From assembly GCF_000222765.1 (NCBI RefSeq), contig NZ_AFUE01000007.1:171218-235217 (forward strand): a DNA stretch of 64,000 nucleotides. Reading direction: 5' to 3'. How positions within the stretch are numbered: the stretch's first letter is position 1; every line of letters starts with the position of its first letter. A program made the position numbers and the translations under genes. The stretch is from Streptococcus cristatus ATCC 51100 (lineage in GTDB: Bacteria; Bacillota; Bacilli; Lactobacillales; Streptococcaceae). The notes below the pieces were generated by a model. That model did no database searches. It was not told the DNA's origin and saw nothing but the letters and a program-made list of their open reading frames with translations. Positions 8,046-16,769 of the stretch are shown one piece after another.

Positions 8046-8796
8046 ATTGAATAACTCCATACTGATCTGAGCGCTGAATAGCGCGGTAAACAAAATCTTT
8101 TGAATAGTTGACGGCTTCAAGAGGGGATTGGCCTGCCAAAAGCTGACTAGCTATGCTAGAAGCAAAGGTACAGCCGGCTCCTGTATTATTATTTGGTAAA
8201 ACAGGGCTTTCTAACAACTCAAAGTCTTTGCCATCGTAAAATAAATCAAGGGCTCGATCTTGACTGAAACGATTTCCTCCCTTGATTACGACATTTTGAG
8301 CTCCTAGTTCATGGAGGGTCACAGCCGCAGCCTTGAGGTCATCCAGACTCTTGATCTCCGACTGGGTCAGGATCTCTGCTTCTGGTAGATTGGGCGTGAT
8401 AATGGTCGTATAAGGGAAAAATTTGATCAATTCATCTCGGAGGGCCGAAACTTCCACATCGTGGGTTTCCTTGCAGACTAGGACAGGATCTAGCACGACT
8501 GGTATGCCCGTTTGCTTTTTGATGAAGTCCAGAGCCTGATCTGCAATGGCAACCGTCGGTAACAAGCCCAACTTGATGGCCGAAAACGGTACATCTTTGA
8601 GCGAGGAGAGTTGCTGGGCAAAGACCTGCTCGTCGGTCGGAAGAACTTCAAAGCCCTTGTCCGTCATCGCAGTCAAGCAAGTCACCGCTACAAAACCATG
8701 CAGACCATGGACCGTATAAGTAGCCAGATCCGCATGAAGACCACCACCACTAAAAATATCATTGCCAGAAAGGGCTAAAATCAGCTTATTCTTCAT
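8035..8796 (-). CDS. PdxK/ThiD-type pyridoxal or hydroxymethylpyrimidine kinase
   Basis: A 253-residue ribokinase-fold kinase of the ThiD/PdxK group. Markers are [17 protein letters not shown] at residues 8-24, DPVLVCK near 143, [10 protein letters not shown] near 177 and the anion-hole motif [12 protein letters not shown] near 214. The N-terminal SGND...GGGLHADL form is close to pyridoxine kinases of Gram-positive bacteria. B6 salvage is therefore my first choice, but HMP kinase cannot be excluded. The start overlaps the truA stop by 11 bases. Confidence 0.85.
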   Translation of the reverse strand: MKNKLILALSGNDIFSGGGLHADLATYTVHGLHGFVAVTCLTAMTDKGFEVLPTDEQVFAQQLSSLKDVPFSAIKLGLLPTVAIADQALDFIKKQTGIPVVLDPVLVCKETHDVEVSALRDELIKFFPYTTIITPNLPEAEILTQSEIKSLDDLKAAAVTLHELGAQNVVIKGGNRFSQDRALDLFYDGKDFELLESPVLPNNNTGAGCTFASSIASQLLAGQSPLEAVNYSKDFVYRAIQRSDQYGVIQYEK

Positions 8797-9535
8797 AGAT
8801 AATCTCCTTTAGATAAAGACCATTAGGCGCTGCGGTTGGCCCAGCTAGCTGCCGATCCTTTTCTTCTAAAATCCGTTCGATTTGGTTGACTGGCATCCGC
8901 TTGTTTCCAATCTTAAGCAAGGTTCCCACCATGTTGCGGATTTGCTTATAGAGAAAGCCATTGCCAGAAAAAGTAAAGACTAGAAAATTGCGTTGCGCAT
9001 CAAAAGTCAGACTGGCCTTTGTAATCGTACGAACCTTATTTTCCACACTGGTACCCGAGGCTGTAAAGCCTGTAAAATCGTGTGTCCCCTCCAAGGCTTT
9101 AATGGCCTGCTCCATCAGAGGAATCTCCAAAGGATAGGGATAATGGGTCGCATAGTGGCGCATCATCGGATTTTTGGGTCGACCAATATCCACCAGAAAC
9201 TCATAGGTTTTGCTGTGCGGCTTGTAACGGGCATGAAAATCTTCCGTCACTTCCTCCACAGAAATGACATCAATATCCTCTGGCGTCTGGGTATCCAAGG
9301 CAAAACGCAGCTTTTCTTCATCCCTAGCTGACGGGAGGTCAAAGTGAATGACCTGCCCAAGCGCATGAACGCCGCTGTCGGTCCGACCAGCTCCGTGGAT
9401 GACAATGGGCTGACCTTTGTTGATACGAGTTAAGGTTTTTTCGATTTCTTCCTGAACGCTCCGAGCATGAGGCTGGCGCTGAAAGCCAGCAAAGTCATGC
9501 CCGTCGTAGGAAATAAGGGCTTTATAACGAGTCAT
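8786..9535 (-). CDS. truA: tRNA pseudouridine(38-40) synthase TruA
   Basis: A 249-residue TruA that isomerises uridines 38-40 in the anticodon arm. The catalytic aspartate is in [11 protein letters not shown] (Asp53). Other family blocks are [12 protein letters not shown] at the N-terminus and [16 protein letters not shown] near 200. It is the first gene of truA-kinase-ECF S component-UPF0340. Its predicted promoter carries an inverted repeat in the spacer (see findings). Confidence 0.96.
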   Translation of the reverse strand: MTRYKALISYDGHDFAGFQRQPHARSVQEEIEKTLTRINKGQPIVIHGAGRTDSGVHALGQVIHFDLPSARDEEKLRFALDTQTPEDIDVISVEEVTEDFHARYKPHSKTYEFLVDIGRPKNPMMRHYATHYPYPLEIPLMEQAIKALEGTHDFTGFTASGTSVENKVRTITKASLTFDAQRNFLVFTFSGNGFLYKQIRNMVGTLLKIGNKRMPVNQIERILEEKDRQLAGPTAAPNGLYLKEIIYEE

Positions 9536-9541
9536 GCCCTT

Positions 9542-9570
9542 ATTTTAACAGGAAAAAAAGCCTGTCGCAA
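9542..9570 (-). promoter_or_regulatory. truA promoter with inverted repeat in spacer
   Basis: TTGCGA (9565-9570), a 17-bp spacer and TAAAAT (9542-9547) on the minus strand. The spacer is almost exactly ACAGG-N8-CCTGT. Confidence 0.5.
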
Positions 9571-9606
9571 GAGAGAAAGAATAGAACTGTCTGGGTACAG
9601 AAAGCA

Positions 9607-9635
9607 TTGACAGAAAGAGCGAAATCAAGTAAACT
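9607..9635 (+). promoter_or_regulatory. Nudix gene promoter
   Basis: A perfect TTGACA (9607-9612), a 17-bp spacer and TAAACT (9630-9635), followed by AAGGAGG and the ATG at 9657. Confidence 0.8.
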
Positions 9636-9656
9636 AAAAAACGCAAGGAGGACACT

Positions 9657-10184
9657 ATGGCAAAGGATATTTCTTATACCCAAGGGCAGGAGCGCTTTCG
9701 CTATCGGGCTGCTGCAGTCATCATTGAGGAGGAAGCCCTCTGTGTCATATCCTCTCCTAGCGAAGACTATTTCTATTCAGTAGGAGGGGCAGTCAGATTT
9801 GGAGAGACCTCCGAAGAAGCTGTCCGGCGAGAAGTTTTCGAAGAAACAGGACAAAGGTATGAGATTGAGAAGCTGGCTTTTGTTCATGAAAATTTATTTT
9901 CCAACTCAACCGGCATCCTCAAGGGACTAGAATGTCATGAGATTTGCTTCTATTACCTGATGAAACCTCACGGCAAGCAATTTGACTACCAACATAACCA
10001 AGAACAAGTCTATTGGATTCCCCTGACAGACTTGGAAAACTATAAAGTTTTTCCAAAGGAAATCACACACATCCTCAAGCACCTCCAGATAGGTATTCAG
10101 CATATCATCAGCAAAAAAGAGAGTGGGACAGAAATCGGTCATTCGTTAGAATTCGATTTCGTCGTCCCACCTCCGCACAGTTGA
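9657..10184 (+). CDS. Nudix hydrolase with repeat-derived C-terminus
   Basis: A 175-residue Nudix protein. The Nudix box is complete at residues 44-66 (G44, E50, R58-E59, E62-E63, G65), so the pyrophosphohydrolase centre is intact. The substrate is unknown. The family core ends near residue 154. Codons 155-175 and the stop are supplied by the 177-bp intergenic repeat that starts at 10119. The original stop codon has therefore been replaced or bypassed by repeat insertion. AAGGAGG precedes the ATG. Confidence 0.88.
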   Translation: MAKDISYTQGQERFRYRAAAVIIEEEALCVISSPSEDYFYSVGGAVRFGETSEEAVRREVFEETGQRYEIEKLAFVHENLFSNSTGILKGLECHEICFYYLMKPHGKQFDYQHNQEQVYWIPLTDLENYKVFPKEITHILKHLQIGIQHIISKKESGTEIGHSLEFDFVVPPPHS

Positions 10185-10295
10185 GTAGGGCTGTAAAAGC
10201 TGATGAAATCAGCGTAGTAGAGCCCACTCAACCACTGCGTCTTGCTCGACATTCCAAAGACAATTGAGAGGCTAGGACTTTTGTCCCAGCCTCTT
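10119..10295 (+). repeat. 177-bp structured intergenic repeat, copy 2
   Basis: This is the second copy of 6799-6975, with one mismatch. It lies between convergent genes (the Nudix gene and the ABC permease). Its 5' hairpin is inside the Nudix coding sequence. Its 3' hairpin (GAGGCTAGGAC-TTTT-GTCCCAGCCTC followed by TTTT) can act as the Nudix terminator. The permease stop codon follows at once. Confidence 0.92.
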
Positions 10296-11447
10296 TTATT
10301 CTCCCAACATGACCTGCTTAATAGTCAGTTGATCTATCCTTCTACTGGATAAATAGATTAAACTTTCATAGACTAAGACAAAGACTAGCAAAGTCATCAG
10401 GCAGACTCCAAAATCAAAATCATAGTCAACTTTCTGAGCTATTGATTTTTCCATCAATCTGAGTAAAAGCTGCATAATCCCGTATTGATAGCCCGTTCCT
10501 AAGACGAAGCCCAAAAAAGCAAGAAAGCGGTAGGGAGCAAACAAACTCTTATGGCACTCATTTCTGCTATAACCAAAAACCTTCATAATAGCTAGGGTTT
10601 CTTGATTTTCCTGCAGGAGTACTCCCAGCGACAGATAGAGGATTGCTACTGATAGGACAGTACCGATTGACATCATCATGATCTGAATGGTTTCATCTGT
10701 CAATTCTTTCATACCAAATGATAGTTGAATCATAGCTGAAAAGCACATCGAACCGAAAATGACAAAGAATATTAATAATTTTCTAGACCAGAGCAGGCTG
10801 GCAGAAAGGTCTTTTAAAAAGGGGCGGTCTTTCCTTATTTGCTTTACTGTTTTCCTTTTTGGTGACTTTCGACTAGGGCTGACCCGCTTGAGCAAGTCTA
10901 GAGCAGGGAAACGTAGACAATAACTAGCGTAGAGGACAGCTAAAGCAGCAAAGGCAAGAGTCGGCAAGACAACGAGAAACAAGAAGAGGGGCCAATGTTG
11001 CCGGATGGTAATTTCAGGCAAAACTCCGCTTTGATTACGCAACTGATAAAAATGTGGCATCATGACAAACGAAGAGAAATAGCCAATGCTCGTTCCCAAG
11101 CCAATTGGAAGACTAAAAAGCCAAAACTTTCGAGCAATTTCCCAGTTTTTATAGCCCAGAGCTTTTAAAACTCCTAATTCTGGCTTATGCTGGTCAATAA
11201 ATTTCCGAATGTAAAAGAAGAGAAGGAGTATCGATGTTAGGGATAAAACAGCTCCGCTAATTGATGCAATTAACCAAGAAATCGCAACTTGAGCATCGTA
11301 AACAGCTCGAATCTCAGGCAACCAATTTGTTTGATCTAGTAAACGGATATCCAGATAAAAATTTAAGAAGAGATTGGTCACAAAGACCGCGCAAAAGCTA
11401 ATAATTGATACAACGACTAATCTATACAAATCTTTTATTGAAAACAT
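10296..11447 (-). CDS. ABC transporter permease, FtsX/MacB-like
   Basis: A 383-residue membrane protein with about eight hydrophobic segments. It has two FtsX-like halves, each with the short signature after a membrane helix (ELGVLKALGYKNWEI near 93; ETLAIMKVFGYSRNE near 295). The length fits a compact single-subunit permease. It ends 3 bp before the ATPase gene's start on the same strand and is the last gene of tetR-ATPase-permease. The family exports peptides, lipids or antimicrobials; no substrate can be inferred here. Confidence 0.85.
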   Translation of the reverse strand: MFSIKDLYRLVVVSIISFCAVFVTNLFLNFYLDIRLLDQTNWLPEIRAVYDAQVAISWLIASISGAVLSLTSILLLFFYIRKFIDQHKPELGVLKALGYKNWEIARKFWLFSLPIGLGTSIGYFSSFVMMPHFYQLRNQSGVLPEITIRQHWPLFLFLVVLPTLAFAALAVLYASYCLRFPALDLLKRVSPSRKSPKRKTVKQIRKDRPFLKDLSASLLWSRKLLIFFVIFGSMCFSAMIQLSFGMKELTDETIQIMMMSIGTVLSVAILYLSLGVLLQENQETLAIMKVFGYSRNECHKSLFAPYRFLAFLGFVLGTGYQYGIMQLLLRLMEKSIAQKVDYDFDFGVCLMTLLVFVLVYESLIYLSSRRIDQLTIKQVMLGE

Positions 11448-11450
11448 AGC

Positions 11451-12131
11451 TTACCATCCAATCTCATAGGCCGTCTTGGGCTGGCTATTTGTCTCTAAGC
11501 TTTGAATCTGACCGCTATTGATATGGACAATGGTCTTAGCCATCTGAGCAATATTTGCATTGTGGGTCACCATGACCAGCGTAAATCCTAGCTCCTCTTG
11601 AAGACTTGAAATATAGGCTAGAATCTGACGACCTGTTGCTTCGTCCAAGGCTCCAGTCGGCTCATCCAAAAAGAGGACATTGGGTCTTTTAGCTAGGGCT
11701 CGTGCAATAGCCACCCGCTGCTGCTCACCGCCTGACAGCTGACTTGGATAATGCTGAAGTTTATCACCTAAACCTAAAGCCTCCAAAATACGGATATAAT
11801 CTTGATTGCCTGCTAGATTGGCGCCCATTTTGACATTTTGCTCCACTGTAAGATTTGGAAGTAAAAAATACTGCTGAAAAATAAAAGCAATCTGCGCTCG
11901 ACGAAAAACCGTCAATTGACCTTCTGTCAGCTGGGATAGATCTTCCTCACCGTAGTATACATGACCACTGTCTGGTTTTTCTAGGCCTGATAAAACGTTG
12001 AGCAAGGTTGACTTTCCAGATCCAGAAGCACCTAAAATGACCAAGTAATCTTGGTCAGCAACCTCTAAGTCGATCCCTTTTAAAACTTCTCTTCCATTGT
12101 AGGACTTACGAATTCCCTTTAATCTAATCAT
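11451..12131 (-). CDS. ABC transporter ATP-binding protein, LolD/MacB type
   Basis: A 226-residue ATPase with Walker [10 protein letters not shown] (34-42), signature LSGGEQQR near 137, Walker [10 protein letters not shown] near 157 and a VMVTHN switch-region histidine. All catalytic motifs are intact. The start overlaps the tetR stop by 4 bases, so it is translationally coupled to its regulator. Confidence 0.93.
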   Translation of the reverse strand: MIRLKGIRKSYNGREVLKGIDLEVADQDYLVILGASGSGKSTLLNVLSGLEKPDSGHVYYGEEDLSQLTEGQLTVFRRAQIAFIFQQYFLLPNLTVEQNVKMGANLAGNQDYIRILEALGLGDKLQHYPSQLSGGEQQRVAIARALAKRPNVLFLDEPTGALDEATGRQILAYISSLQEELGFTLVMVTHNANIAQMAKTIVHINSGQIQSLETNSQPKTAYEIGW

Positions 12132-12706
12132 TCTTGCTTTCCTTTCATTTCCTTTAGGAGGGCAGTAAATACTTGCGTTAAGCGTTCTGTCACTTCCTCC
12201 TGACTAAAAGAATAAATACCCGATGCTATCATGCTAGCCAAACCATGAGAATAGATAAATAAATGCTGATAAACGAACTCTGCACTTTCTATGGACATGG
12301 GATAATCCTCCACAATCGACTCTAATATCTGCTGATAACTATGGTCTTTCTGAGGTAAAAAGTCCTTGAAAGACTCAATGGGGTTCTTGTGAGGATTTAG
12401 ATAGAGAATTTTAAAAAGCTGAGGTTCCTGACTGGCAAAAAGGATATAGGCCATGCCAACTGCTCTGAAAGGCTTGGCTCGCTCCAAAGCCGAACGAATA
12501 TATTGGACCAAAACGAATTCAGCCGCCCGAACAACCGAATGACTTAGATCCTCCATATTTTCAAACTGACCGAAAATAACCTTGGAACTAGACTGTAATC
12601 GTTCCGCTAGAGAACGAGCAGTCAAACCAGCTAAACCGTCTTCCCTGACAATCCCTAGAGCTGCTTGGATAATTTCATCACGAGTAAATTTATTTTTAGG
12701 TGGCAT
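12128..12706 (-). CDS. TetR-family repressor of the ABC transporter operon
   Basis: A 192-residue TetR regulator. The start at 12706 (MPPKNKFTRDEI) has AAGGAG six bases upstream and is preferred over an in-frame TTG at 12727. The HTH covers residues 9-55 (DEIIQAALGIVREDG, LTARSLAERLQ). The C-terminal ligand domain is unassigned. A near-perfect 22-bp palindrome lies between its promoter and its start codon. Simple autorepression of tetR and the two transporter genes is therefore likely. Confidence 0.88.
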   Translation of the reverse strand: MPPKNKFTRDEIIQAALGIVREDGLAGLTARSLAERLQSSSKVIFGQFENMEDLSHSVVRAAEFVLVQYIRSALERAKPFRAVGMAYILFASQEPQLFKILYLNPHKNPIESFKDFLPQKDHSYQQILESIVEDYPMSIESAEFVYQHLFIYSHGLASMIASGIYSFSQEEVTERLTQVFTALLKEMKGKQE

Positions 12707-12723
12707 AGAAACTCCTTTAAGAT

Positions 12724-12745
12724 ACAATCGTTGCGCAACATTTGT
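12724..12745. promoter_or_regulatory. Probable TetR operator
   Basis: A 22-bp palindrome with outer arms ACAA/TTGT and core GTTGCGCAAC (12730-12739); only two symmetric positions are mismatched. It lies just downstream of the predicted transcription start of the tetR operon. Confidence 0.75.
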
Positions 12746-12755
12746 TTCTTAAAAT

Positions 12756-12784
12756 ATAATATCACACAAAACATTAAAAAACAA
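12756..12784 (-). promoter_or_regulatory. tetR operon promoter
   Basis: TTGTTT (12779-12784), a 17-bp spacer and TATTAT (12756-12761) on the minus strand. The start site would be immediately upstream of the palindromic operator. Confidence 0.6.
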
Positions 12785-12793
12785 GTATAAAAA

Positions 12794-12809
12794 GAAGCCT
12801 TTCGGCTTC
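12794..12809 (-). terminator. Terminator downstream of the accA relic and AhpD-like gene
   Basis: Stem GAAGCC / GGCTTC with a TTTC loop and T runs on both sides. It has the same stem as the accA terminator at 13669-13684. Confidence 0.75.
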
Positions 12810-12818
12810 GATTTTTTA

Positions 12819-12868
12819 TATTTTCTAAAGTATTGATAAGGCTCTTTCAGAAGTTGAGCCAGGGAAAG
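12819..12868 (-). pseudogene. Relic of the accA 3' end
   Basis: These 50 bases align without gaps to the last codons and stop of accA (13692-13741), with about 38 of 50 identical by hand count. In the accA frame they read LSLAQLLKEPYQYFRKY, against [17 protein letters not shown] in the real gene. The relic is followed by a terminator with the same GAAGCC/GGCTTC stem. It has no start or upstream coding sequence. Confidence 0.7.
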
Positions 12869-12955
12869 TCTCCCTAGTCGGAACTAGGTTTTGTATTAGA
12901 TACAGTCAATGAGAGACAAGGAGCGTTCTAAAAAGCTCTGCCACCTCCTCAAAGA

Positions 12956-13504
12956 CTAGGCATAAGGCTGCAATTCTGGATTTATTGGCGTGTTGGCCAG
13001 ATTATTGGCATAATTGCAAAGGGTTGCAAGGCTGACACCCAGAACTACATCCAGAGCATTCTCATGTGTATAGCCTGATTCTAGGAAGTCTGCCAAAGCC
13101 TCGTCTCCGACCCGACCCTTGGTATTGATGACAGCAATGGTAAATTTAGCAAGCGTATCTAGCTTCGGATCGGTGTCAATCGGAGTTCGATTGCGCAGAG
13201 CCTCCAAAAGATCATCATTCATTTGAATCTGCTTGATTGAAAAAGCTGTATGACCCGCTACACAGAAAGCACAGCCATTAGTAACTGCAGCCGTAATCTG
13301 CACTACTTCACGCTCAGTCGGTGTCAGGCTGTTTCGACGATTGATGGCTCCAACCGTCCGATATGTTTCCAAAGCCGTTGGCGCATTGGCCAAAAGACCG
13401 ATAAGATTGGGAATGTAGCCACCGTTATCTTTTTGAACAGTTTCTAAAACCTCTTTCACCTCAGCTGGTGCGGACTCAATCGTGTGGATAGTAAATTCTG
13501 ACAT
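12956..13504 (-). CDS. AhpD/carboxymuconolactone decarboxylase-like protein
   Basis: A 182-residue protein of the CMD/AhpD fold. I choose the ATG at 13504, which has GAGG six bases upstream. The redox motif is complete: Cys78-x-x-Cys81 and His85 (CAFCVAGH). A peroxide-reducing or disulfide-relay role is therefore plausible. No AhpC or lipoamide partner gene lies nearby. It sits between accA and a decayed copy of the accA 3' end, which suggests it arrived as an insert. Confidence 0.85.
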   Translation of the reverse strand: MSEFTIHTIESAPAEVKEVLETVQKDNGGYIPNLIGLLANAPTALETYRTVGAINRRNSLTPTEREVVQITAAVTNGCAFCVAGHTAFSIKQIQMNDDLLEALRNRTPIDTDPKLDTLAKFTIAVINTKGRVGDEALADFLESGYTHENALDVVLGVSLATLCNYANNLANTPINPELQPYA

Positions 13505-13660
13505 ATGAAACCTCATTTCTTTTAATTAGCAACTATCTTAACATAGGTCTTACAGCTTGTATAATATATATTTTATATGACCTCCATAAAGAGAATATAT
13601 TGCTACATGTCAAACCAAAATATATTCCCTGCCTTAACTGCCTCCATACCTCTCTCAAGC

Positions 13661-13684
13661 AAGAAAAAGAAGCCCTAAGGCTTC
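13661..13684 (-). terminator. accA terminator
   Basis: Stem GAAGCC / GGCTTC (13669-13684) followed by TTTTTCTT on the minus strand. It closes the FASII cluster. Confidence 0.85.
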
Positions 13685-13687
13685 TGG

Positions 13688-14458
13688 CTAATATTTTCTA
13701 AAACGTTGATAGCGATCTTCCAAAAGTTGCTCGAGAGAAAGTTTGGAAAGTTCCGCTAGTTCAGTACTGATCTCTTGCTTGACTGCAGCCAAGAGCTCAT
13801 TTTTATTAAAGCCACGTTCAGGGATGACCTTATCAACGACACCCGTCTGCAAAAGTTCGTGCGAGGTGATTTTCATCATCTCCGCCGCCTCCATTGCTCG
13901 GCTGCCATCTTTCCATAAAATCGAAGCAAAACCTTCTGGACTGAGAATGGCATACATGGAGTTTTCCAGCATCCAGACCTTGTCAGCAACTGCTAAGGCC
14001 AGTGCCCCGCCAGAGCCACCCTCGCCGATGATAATGGCAATAATGGGCACTTTCAAATCACTCATTTCCATGAGATTACGGGCAATGGCTTCACCCTGTC
14101 CACGCTCCTCAGCACCGACGCCAGGATAGGCACCAGCCGTATTGATAAAGGTCACGACTGGACGGCCGAATTTCTCAGCCTGCTTCATGAGACGTAGAGC
14201 CTTGCGATAACCTTCAGGATGGGGCTGACCAAAGTTCCGTCGCAGATTGTCCTGTAAATTGCGACCTTTTTGAATACCGACCACTGTGACTGGCTGACCA
14301 TTTAATGTTCCGATACCGCCAATGACAGCACCATCATCACGAAAACCACGATCTCCGTGCAATTCCACAAAATCATCAAAAATTCCTTGGGCAAAATCCA
14401 GAGCCGTCAAACGGGACTGATCACGCGCCGCTTTTATAATCTGACTGATTTTTGTCAT
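13688..14458 (-). CDS. accA: Acetyl-CoA carboxylase carboxyltransferase alpha subunit
   Basis: A 256-residue AccA that, with AccD, transfers CO2 from carboxybiotin to acetyl-CoA to form malonyl-CoA. Visible blocks include [14 protein letters not shown] near 28, the oxyanion region [10 protein letters not shown] near 145 and [11 protein letters not shown] near 166. Its start overlaps the accD stop by 4 bases. It is the last gene of the cluster. A diverged copy of its 3' end lies 0.8 kb downstream. Confidence 0.97.
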   Translation of the reverse strand: MTKISQIIKAARDQSRLTALDFAQGIFDDFVELHGDRGFRDDGAVIGGIGTLNGQPVTVVGIQKGRNLQDNLRRNFGQPHPEGYRKALRLMKQAEKFGRPVVTFINTAGAYPGVGAEERGQGEAIARNLMEMSDLKVPIIAIIIGEGGSGGALALAVADKVWMLENSMYAILSPEGFASILWKDGSRAMEAAEMMKITSHELLQTGVVDKVIPERGFNKNELLAAVKQEISTELAELSKLSLEQLLEDRYQRFRKY

Positions 14459-15318
14459 TGGTCACCTCCATGAAATCTCAAGAGAGTAGCAATCCGATCC
14501 CGCAATTCACCACGTTTGACGATCGCATCAACAAAGCCATGCTCCAGCAAAAACTCTGCCTTTTGAAAGTCATCTGGCAACTTTTCCCGTACAGTAGACT
14601 CAATAACCCGACGTCCGGCAAAGCCTACCAAAGCCTGCGCTTCTGCCAAGATAATATCACCTTCCATAGCAAAAGAGGCTGTGACACCGCCTGTTGTCGG
14701 ATCTGTCAAAACGGTCAGGTAAAAAAGACCAGCCTTTGAATGACGTTGCACAGCAGCAGAAGTCTTAGCCATTTGCATCAGACTCATGATACCTTCCTGC
14801 ATGCGAGCACCGCCAGAAGCCGTAAAGAGGACGACTGGCAACTGATGCTCTGTCGCATACTCAAATAGGCGGGTAATCTTCTCTCCGACAACCGTTCCCA
14901 TGGAAGCCATGATAAAGTTGGAATCCATGATCCCAAGGGCTAATTTTTGGCCTTTTATCAGAGCGGTTCCTGTCAAAACGGCCTCATCTAGACCAGTCTT
15001 TTCCCGCATCTTTGCCAGTTTTTCTTGATAATTTGGAAAATGTAAGGGATCTGTCGTCTCAATACCGGTGAACAATTCCTCAAAGCTTCCTTCATCCACT
15101 GTCAAACTCAGGCGCTCAAAAGCTGAAATCCGAAAAGTGTAGCCACAGCTTGGACAGACACGCTCTGCCCCCAAATCCTTTTGATAAATGATATGCTTAC
15201 AACCTGGACACTTGGAAAAAAGTTCATCTGGAACTTCTGGTTTTGGCTGAGGCAAGGCACGAGAGGAACGATTAGGATTGATTCGAATATATTTATCCTT
15301 TTTTGAAAACAAAGGCAT
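14455..15318 (-). CDS. accD: Acetyl-CoA carboxylase carboxyltransferase beta subunit
   Basis: A 287-residue AccD. The N-terminal zinc ribbon is intact (Cys37, Cys40, Cys55, Cys58). The crotonase-like domain carries [11 protein letters not shown] near 165 and [17 protein letters not shown] near 205. It follows accC after 65 bp and overlaps accA. Confidence 0.97.
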   Translation of the reverse strand: MPLFSKKDKYIRINPNRSSRALPQPKPEVPDELFSKCPGCKHIIYQKDLGAERVCPSCGYTFRISAFERLSLTVDEGSFEELFTGIETTDPLHFPNYQEKLAKMREKTGLDEAVLTGTALIKGQKLALGIMDSNFIMASMGTVVGEKITRLFEYATEHQLPVVLFTASGGARMQEGIMSLMQMAKTSAAVQRHSKAGLFYLTVLTDPTTGGVTASFAMEGDIILAEAQALVGFAGRRVIESTVREKLPDDFQKAEFLLEHGFVDAIVKRGELRDRIATLLRFHGGDQ

Positions 15319-15383
15319 TGCTTACTCCTTCATTAAATTTTAGAGTGATTCTGCTTCTTTCAAACAAAATCACTCTTTTTCAT

Positions 15384-16751
15384 CTATTTTTTCTCTTGAT
15401 AAGCCGGAAGAAACTTCTCCATGAGAAAGGCTGTATCATAATCACCAGCAATCACATTAGGATCTGAAATCAAATCCAGTTGGAAACTGCTATTGGTCAC
15501 GACACCGTCGATTTCTAGCTCATAGAGAGCCCGTTGCATCTTCATCAGGGCATCAAAGCGATTTTCTCCGTGAACGATGATTTTGGCAATCATACTGTCG
15601 TAGTAAGGAGGAATGGTATAGCCATGATAGACCGCCGAATCCACGCGCAGTCCCACTCCGCCACTTGGCAGATAAAGATTGGAAATCTTGCCTGGGCTCG
15701 GTGCAAAGTTAAAGGCCGGATTTTCAGCATTGATCCGACATTCAATCGCATGACCGCGAATTTCAACATCTTCTTGACTAAAGGACAGCTCCTGACCATC
15801 CGCAATCTTAATCTGCTCTTTAACAATATCTACACCAGTAACAAACTCAGTCACTGGATGCTCGACCTGCACCCGAGTGTTCATCTCCATAAAGTAGAAT
15901 TCACCCTTGGCTTCATCTAACAGAAACTCAATCGTTCCGGCATTTTCATAGCCGACAGACTCAGCAGCCCGAACAGCCGCTTCCCCAATCTGCTGGCGTA
16001 GGGTTTTCCCAATTGCCACAGATGGACTTTCTTCCAGTACCTTCTGATTATTCCGCTGCAAAGAGCAATCCCGCTCGCCCAAGTGGACCACATGCCCCTG
16101 CTGATCTGCTAAAATCTGGACTTCAATATGGCGCGCTGGATAGATGACGCGCTCCATATACATAGCACCATTACCAAAGGCTGCTTTGGCTTCGCTAGAT
16201 GCAGACTCAAAGGCCGCTACTAAATCCTCAGCCTTTTCAACCTTACGAATGCCCTTGCCGCCGCCGCCAGCAGAAGCTTTGAGCATGACTGGATAGCCAA
16301 TCTTTTTAGCTACTTCCAAGGCTTCCTCAGAGGTATGGACTTCCCCGTCAGAACCCGGGATAACCGGCACTTTTGCCTTAATCATCTGAGCCCGCGCATT
16401 GATCTTGTCCCCCATCAAGTCCATGACAGCACCTGAAGGTCCAATAAACTTAATGCCAACTTCTTCGCACATAGTCGCAAATTTGGAGTTTTCACTCAAA
16501 AAACCAAAACCAGGGTGAATGGCTTCTGCACCTGTCAGAACAGCAGCAGACAGGACAGCGTTCATATTCAGATAAGAATCTGTAGACTTGGCTGGCCCGA
16601 TGCAGACTGCCTCATCAGCCAGTAAAGTATGGAGCGCTTCCTTATCAGCCGTTGAATAAACAGCGACAGTATCAATTCCCAGTTCGCGGGCTGCACGAAT
16701 AATTCTGACCGCAATTTCCCCACGGTTAGCAATTAAAATTTTACGAAACAT
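15384..16751 (-). CDS. accC: Biotin carboxylase subunit of acetyl-CoA carboxylase
   Basis: A 455-residue ATP-grasp biotin carboxylase. It has an N-terminal KILIANRGEIAVRIIRA, a glycine-rich ATP loop GGGGKGIRKV near 163, the HIEVQILAD segment, and catalytic and metal residues in EFLLDEAKGEFYFMEMNTRVQVEHPVTE (split here: EFYFMEMNTR, VQVEHPVTE). It carboxylates the biotin on AccB. Confidence 0.97.
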   Translation of the reverse strand: MFRKILIANRGEIAVRIIRAARELGIDTVAVYSTADKEALHTLLADEAVCIGPAKSTDSYLNMNAVLSAAVLTGAEAIHPGFGFLSENSKFATMCEEVGIKFIGPSGAVMDLMGDKINARAQMIKAKVPVIPGSDGEVHTSEEALEVAKKIGYPVMLKASAGGGGKGIRKVEKAEDLVAAFESASSEAKAAFGNGAMYMERVIYPARHIEVQILADQQGHVVHLGERDCSLQRNNQKVLEESPSVAIGKTLRQQIGEAAVRAAESVGYENAGTIEFLLDEAKGEFYFMEMNTRVQVEHPVTEFVTGVDIVKEQIKIADGQELSFSQEDVEIRGHAIECRINAENPAFNFAPSPGKISNLYLPSGGVGLRVDSAVYHGYTIPPYYDSMIAKIIVHGENRFDALMKMQRALYELEIDGVVTNSSFQLDLISDPNVIAGDYDTAFLMEKFLPAYQEKK

Positions 16752-16769
16752 GGTGAAATCTCCTCTTTC

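Noticed and set aside
7563-8120. 185-codon version of the ECF S component
   Set aside because: The extra N-terminal 25 codons overlap the kinase gene in another frame; the start at 8045 fits the family and the overlap.
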